Of a stretch of 8,684 bases of DNA, positions 6,501 to 8,684 are shown piece after piece (within the stretch, counting starts at the first letter, position 1; every line of letters starts with the position of its first letter). Position numbers and translations under genes: made by a program. The stretch is from JAKACA01 sp049510975 (GTDB lineage Bacteria; Actinomycetota; Acidimicrobiia; Acidimicrobiales; Bog-793): contig JBEKYM010000071.1 of assembly GCA_049510975.1 (NCBI GenBank), positions 1 through 8,684 on the forward strand, read 5' to 3'. The notes under the pieces are model-generated. The model had not been told where the DNA came from. It was given only the letters and a program-made list of their open reading frames with translations, and did not search any database.

Positions 6501-7049
6501 GTGTTGGACGCTCGGCAGGGCGAGTCCGAGGCCGAGGAAGGCGACTCGGGCGACAACGAGACGAGCGGGGCGCCCGGCCGTCACAGGTTGGCCATCGCCG
6601 CCGGCGTCGCGGTCGCCGCCGCCGTGCTCGCCGCCGCCTACTTCGGAGCGTCTGCCACGGCGTCGCCGAGCACCGGCAGTCAGCTCACCTCGGCTTGGAA
6701 CGGACTGACAGCGGCGATGGCGCCGCCGATCAAGAGTGCCGCCGAGCTGTCGCACCAAGCCGTCGTGCTGGAGCGGTTTGCGAATGCCGTGGAACGCATC
6801 CGATTTCCCGCCGGCGCGGAGGATCGAGCTCACGACGTCATTCGTGTGTCGCTGGCGCTCGCCTCTGACGTCAAGGCGGCGACCTTCGTGCCGGCCACGC
6901 CGTCGTGTGTCGGGCTCGAGTGCGGTCCGGGCTCGGGTGCCGAGCCTGCCGCTGTCAGCTCGGTCGTGAACCTCCAGACCGAGGAGGCACTGCTCGAGCG
7001 AGATGTGGGCCAGCTCTTTGCCGTCCTCGGAGTCCACGCCCCGGGGTAG
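6501..7049 (+). CDS. Small single-pass membrane protein, hypothetical
   Basis: The product is 182 aa from the GTG at 6501, which has AGGGTGG about 7 bases upstream. In-frame alternatives are a GTG at 6492, an ATG at 6468 (no ribosome binding site and only 11 bases from the divergent start) and an ATG at 6417 inside the GH172-family gene. Residues 1-28 are acidic and polar. Residues about 29-48 form one transmembrane helix (LAIAAGVAVAAAVLAAAYFG). The remainder, about 130 residues, is probably outside the cell, helical, and has one Cys pair (136, 141) in a PSCVGLECGPG loop. There is no lipobox or recognisable domain. A large stem-loop follows the stop. I do not recognise the family. It may be a cell-envelope protein with no link to the sugar genes. 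Confidence 0.7.
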   Translation: MLDARQGESEAEEGDSGDNETSGAPGRHRLAIAAGVAVAAAVLAAAYFGASATASPSTGSQLTSAWNGLTAAMAPPIKSAAELSHQAVVLERFANAVERIRFPAGAEDRAHDVIRVSLALASDVKAATFVPATPSCVGLECGPGSGAEPAAVSSVVNLQTEEALLERDVGQLFAVLGVHAPG

Positions 7050-7063
7050 CGCTGTTCAGGCGC

Positions 7064-7098
7064 GACGATGCCCCCAGGCTGGGCCTGAGGGCATCGTC
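7064..7098. terminator. Strong bidirectional stem-loop terminator
   Basis: GACGATGCCC (7064-7073) pairs perfectly with GGGCATCGTC (7089-7098). After one C-A mismatch, CAGGC (7075-7079) pairs with GCCTG (7083-7087) around a 3-nt loop. The total is 15 pairs. It lies 14 bases after the membrane-protein stop and 61 bases past the stop of the convergent repeat-protein gene, so it can serve both. No T-tract follows. Confidence 0.8.
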
Positions 7099-7159
7099 AA
7101 GGGGGATCGGGGAGCGGCGCCGAGCGCCGCCGGGCTCACGAGATGGCGGCCGGAGACAT

Positions 7160-7627
7160 CTACAGGCCGGGGACCGTAATGCGAGGAGCCGGCTGGTTCG
7201 GGAGCACCGTGATGACCGGAGCCGGCTGGTTCGGGAGCACCGTGATGACCGGAGCGGTCTGCTTGCCGGGCACCGTGATCCGCAGGACGGGGCGGTTTGG
7301 CGGAACCGAGATCGGAAGGACCGGCCGGTTGGGCGGCACCGAGATCGGAAGGACCGGCCGGTTGGGCGGCACCGAGCTGACTGGAGCGGGGTGGCGACCA
7401 GGGACGGTGATGGCGGGCAGGAGGTGGCTCGGGGGCACGGTGACAACAGGTGCCGGGATCGGAACGGCGCCGCCCTGCGGCGCCTTCGCCTGGGCGAAAG
7501 CGGCCGTCGGCGCAATACCGACGACTGCGATACCGGCACCTGCAGCCAGGATCGCAAGCGCCTGAGCCGAGCGGCGCAGACCCTTCTGAGAAACAGCCTT
7601 GACAGTGGACTTGAGGTGAATCGACAT
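7160..7627 (-). CDS. Secreted Val/Pro-rich repeat protein (eight 11-residue repeats)
   Basis: The product is 155 aa from the ATG at 7627, chosen because AGGAG lies 8 nt upstream and a signal peptide begins directly. The ATG at 7663 would add 12 residues ahead of it. Residues 1-45 are a signal peptide: basic start, hydrophobic AQALAILAAGAGIAVVGIA, likely cleavage after TAAFA. After a short Ala/Gly/Pro linker, residues 62-149 are eight consecutive 11-residue units with approximate consensus ITVPPNRPVLP, and the protein ends with a partial unit, ITVPGL. There is no Cys, no sortase signal and no membrane anchor. Regular Val/Pro spacing suggests an extended or polyproline-like rod, perhaps binding a surface polymer or partner protein; that is inference. 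I do not recognise a named family. Stem-loop 7064-7098 lies downstream. Confidence 0.85.
   Translation of the reverse strand: MSIHLKSTVKAVSQKGLRRSAQALAILAAGAGIAVVGIAPTAAFAQAKAPQGGAVPIPAPVVTVPPSHLLPAITVPGRHPAPVSSVPPNRPVLPISVPPNRPVLPISVPPNRPVLRITVPGKQTAPVITVLPNQPAPVITVLPNQPAPRITVPGL
7181..7448. repeat. Eight tandem 33-bp repeats within the secreted repeat protein
   Basis: Units of exactly 33 bp run from 7185 to 7448 with no indels; the codon-aligned span is 7181-7444. Units 7185-7217 and 7218-7250 are identical over all 33 bases. Units 7317-7349 and 7350-7382 agree over the first 27. Outer units are more diverged. The pattern suggests recent unit duplication by slippage or unequal recombination in at least two places. 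The units are contiguous with no spacers, so this is not a CRISPR array. Confidence 0.92.
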
Positions 7628-7635
7628 GGTGAGGG

Positions 7636-7640
7636 CTCCT
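7636..7640 (-). promoter_or_regulatory. Shine-Dalgarno of the repeat-protein gene
   Basis: AGGAG on the minus strand lies 8 nt before the ATG at 7627. It decides that start over the ATG at 7663, which has no comparable site. Confidence 0.75.
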
Positions 7641-7682
7641 GGAAAACGAGTGGTTAAGGACACATCTCATGATCCGGGAATC

Positions 7683-7734
7683 GCCCTCGGCTCACCAGGC
7701 ATAGCGCCCTCAGGTTGCCCTCACGTTGCCCTCA
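7683..7734. repeat. Helically phased GCCCTCA direct repeats upstream of the repeat-protein gene
   Basis: GCCCTCA occurs at 7706-7712, 7717-7723 and 7728-7734, exactly 11 bp apart, with the two inner copies extended to GTTGCCCTCAC. A related GCCCTC sits at 7683-7688, 23 bp before the first. The array is 56-108 bp upstream of the repeat-protein start, between it and the preceding minus-strand gene. One-turn phasing is what a cooperative activator or repressor site would show. No regulator is known; two or three copies could also arise by local duplication. Confidence 0.5.
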
Positions 7735-7773
7735 CCTTTGTCGAAATGCGTGCTCAGGGACCTCCGCGGGTCG

Positions 7774-8259
7774 TCAGTCGAGCTCCGCGAGCACCTCGCC
7801 GATGATCTTGGTGGCTTGGTGAGCAGGGAGCGGGTCGCCCCCCTCTGCTTCGGCCACCTCGGTGGCGAAGTCCTCGACCGAATGCACACCGCCGACGAGC
7901 ACGTGTCGGAGCGCTTCACCGGTCGCCGTGGGGTCGTGCAGCGCCTCCACGGCCGGGGCGACGGCGTGGTCTGGTGAAGTCGCCACGGCGTTGACGAGGG
8001 TCATGGCCTCCTGGCGGCCGCTCGCCGTCGACACGACGGGCTCGCGATCGGGGTTCTGTTGCAGGTCCCACTCGGCAAGGGCCTCGTCGTAGCCGCCTTC
8101 GCCCGGGTGCAGCAGCCGTGTCCCCGGTGATGTGTCGGCGGCGGCCGCCTCGTCGCCCGAGGCCCCGGGCAGCCCCTTCTCGTCCTCCTCGGCGGCGTGC
8201 GACCGGTGTTCCTGAACCGGGACGACGAGAGTGCCGTCAGCATTGCGGACGATGTCCAT
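7774..8259 (-). CDS. Acidic hypothetical protein
   Basis: The product is 161 aa from an ATG at 8259 that has AAGGAG 8 nt upstream. It is soluble-looking, with no signal peptide or membrane segment, and is rich in Glu, Asp and Ala. Residues 1-15 (MDIVRNADGTLVVPV) suggest a short beta-hairpin. Residues about 16-50 are polar and probably disordered. Residues about 55-161 are mostly helical, with the recognisable stretch GYDEALAEWDLQQNPDREPVV and a C-terminal helix ending in EVLAELD. I do not recognise the family. The next gene on the same strand starts 146 bp downstream, so a shared transcript is possible but not indicated. Confidence 0.75.
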   Translation of the reverse strand: MDIVRNADGTLVVPVQEHRSHAAEEDEKGLPGASGDEAAAADTSPGTRLLHPGEGGYDEALAEWDLQQNPDREPVVSTASGRQEAMTLVNAVATSPDHAVAPAVEALHDPTATGEALRHVLVGGVHSVEDFATEVAEAEGGDPLPAHQATKIIGEVLAELD

Positions 8260-8260
8260 C

Positions 8261-8273
8261 GAGAGCTCTCCTT
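8261..8273 (-). promoter_or_regulatory. Shine-Dalgarno overlapped by a 10-bp palindrome
   Basis: The ribosome binding site AAGGAG (8268-8273 on the minus strand) overlaps the perfect palindrome GAGAGCTCTC (8261-8270) next to the start codon at 8259. The palindrome has no loop, so if meaningful it is more likely a protein-binding site than an RNA hairpin. Confidence 0.5.
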
Positions 8274-8303
8274 GGTGGGCGTCCCTGAGCGAGACGCCTC
8301 GGA

Positions 8304-8315
8304 GGGTACGTACCC
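8304..8315. promoter_or_regulatory. 12-bp perfect palindrome, possible operator
   Basis: GGGTACGTACCC is fully self-complementary and lies 44 bp upstream of the minus-strand start at 8259, in the divergent intergenic region 8260-8426. It contains GGGTA on both strands, which resembles the -10 of stress sigma factors, but I see no matching GTTT-type -35 in either direction. The remaining intergenic bases show nothing else I can support. Confidence 0.35.
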
Positions 8316-8426
8316 CGGTAGTCGGACATTGATGCCCGAGTGGTCCAATGCCAACTCTGGCCGCGACGGGGTCACTACGCTCGGGCCAGTGACTGCTGCT
8401 GCCGGACGGACCCCCCCGAGCCGCCG

Positions 8427-8684
8427 GTGCTGACCGGTCGAGTCGACGAGCCCGCCGGCGACAGCTGGGTGCACCGCGCCCACGTGGTCGTTCGGGGTTG
8501 GCACGCCTGGGCAGGCCGTCCCGTTGCTGCAGTCGCCGTAGAAGCCGACGGTGTGAGGGTCGTCGTCACGCCGGGCGACGAGCCGCGCCCTGACGTCGCC
8601 CGGGCGTTCGGCGAGCCGGGCCTGCTGGACAGCGGCTGGCGTGTGGTGCTGGATCTGACGGATCTGCCGAACGGCCGGCGGGAG
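8427..8684 (+). CDS. 5' partial gene, possible sugar-transferase-associated RPDV-motif domain
   Basis: The frame is open from GTG 8427 to the window edge and encodes 86 residues with strongly coding-like composition. It continues open upstream, but that stretch (Cys- and Arg-rich) does not look coded. The ribosome binding site is weak, so the start is uncertain. The order GRVDEP, WVHRAHVVVRGWHAWAG, AVEADGVRVVV, RPDVARAF and SGWRVVLDL resembles a small beta-sandwich domain I associate with actinobacterial glycosyltransferases and related multidomain proteins. The gene is truncated, so its main catalytic domain is not seen. The domain recognition is tentative. Confidence 0.5.
   Translation, partial: MLTGRVDEPAGDSWVHRAHVVVRGWHAWAGRPVAAVAVEADGVRVVVTPGDEPRPDVARAFGEPGLLDSGWRVVLDLTDLPNGRRE

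Noticed and set aside
7181..7448. CRISPR array
   Set aside because: The 33-bp units are contiguous with no unique spacers and encode a regular in-frame protein repeat.
6905..7657. 250-codon plus-strand open frame with Arg/Asp repeats
   Set aside because: The repetitive translation is the mirror image of the 33-bp repeat array; the minus-strand frame has the signal peptide, ribosome binding site and regular Val/Pro repeat.
1..8684. tRNA, rRNA, insertion sequence or prophage genes
   Set aside because: I found no cloverleaf-like segments, transposase motifs, terminal inverted repeats or phage-type proteins; the space is almost filled by ordinary genes and short gaps.

Overview
The window is GC-rich (roughly two-thirds G+C by eye) and gene-dense. 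It has GTG as well as ATG starts, 4-bp start/stop overlaps, and several secreted proteins with actinobacterial-style signal peptides. This suggests a high-GC Actinomycetota genome, possibly of the Acidimicrobiia type. That assignment rests on style and on the company the genes keep, not on a marker gene.

Layout. (1) 1-1153: the 3' end of a plus-strand gene that resembles a secreted alpha-toroid (prenyltransferase/squalene-oxidase-repeat) protein, a strong stem-loop, and a convergent minus-strand gene for a secreted beta-rich protein. (2) 1154-6456: a sugar-catabolism block. On the minus strand an L-fuconate dehydratase-type enolase-superfamily enzyme overlaps by 4 bp (ATGA) an aldo/keto reductase of the D-threo-aldose/L-fucose dehydrogenase kind. 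Divergent from these, an NAD-type short-chain dehydrogenase overlaps by 4 bp (GTGA) a solute-binding-protein homologue that has no signal peptide. A convergent DUF2961/GH172 glycoside hydrolase-family gene closes the block. (3) 6457-8259: a small single-pass membrane protein, a large stem-loop, a secreted protein made of eight 11-residue Val/Pro-rich repeats, and an acidic hypothetical protein. (4) 8260-8684: an intergenic region with a 12-bp palindrome, then the 5' end of a plus-strand gene.

How the genes fit together. Aldose oxidation, dehydration of the sugar acid and oxidation of the 2-keto-3-deoxy acid are three steps of the non-phosphorylative L-fucose pathway, and all three enzyme types are here. 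Known enzymes of the first two types also take D-arabinose and D-arabinonate, which share their C2-C4 configuration with L-fucose. GH172 enzymes are known to act on D-fructofuranosides and D-arabinofuranosides. The block could therefore be a D-arabinan/D-arabinose route rather than, or as well as, an L-fucose route. The lactonase, the terminal hydrolase or aldolase, and transporter permeases are not in the window.

I see no RNA genes, insertion sequences, CRISPR array or phage genes.
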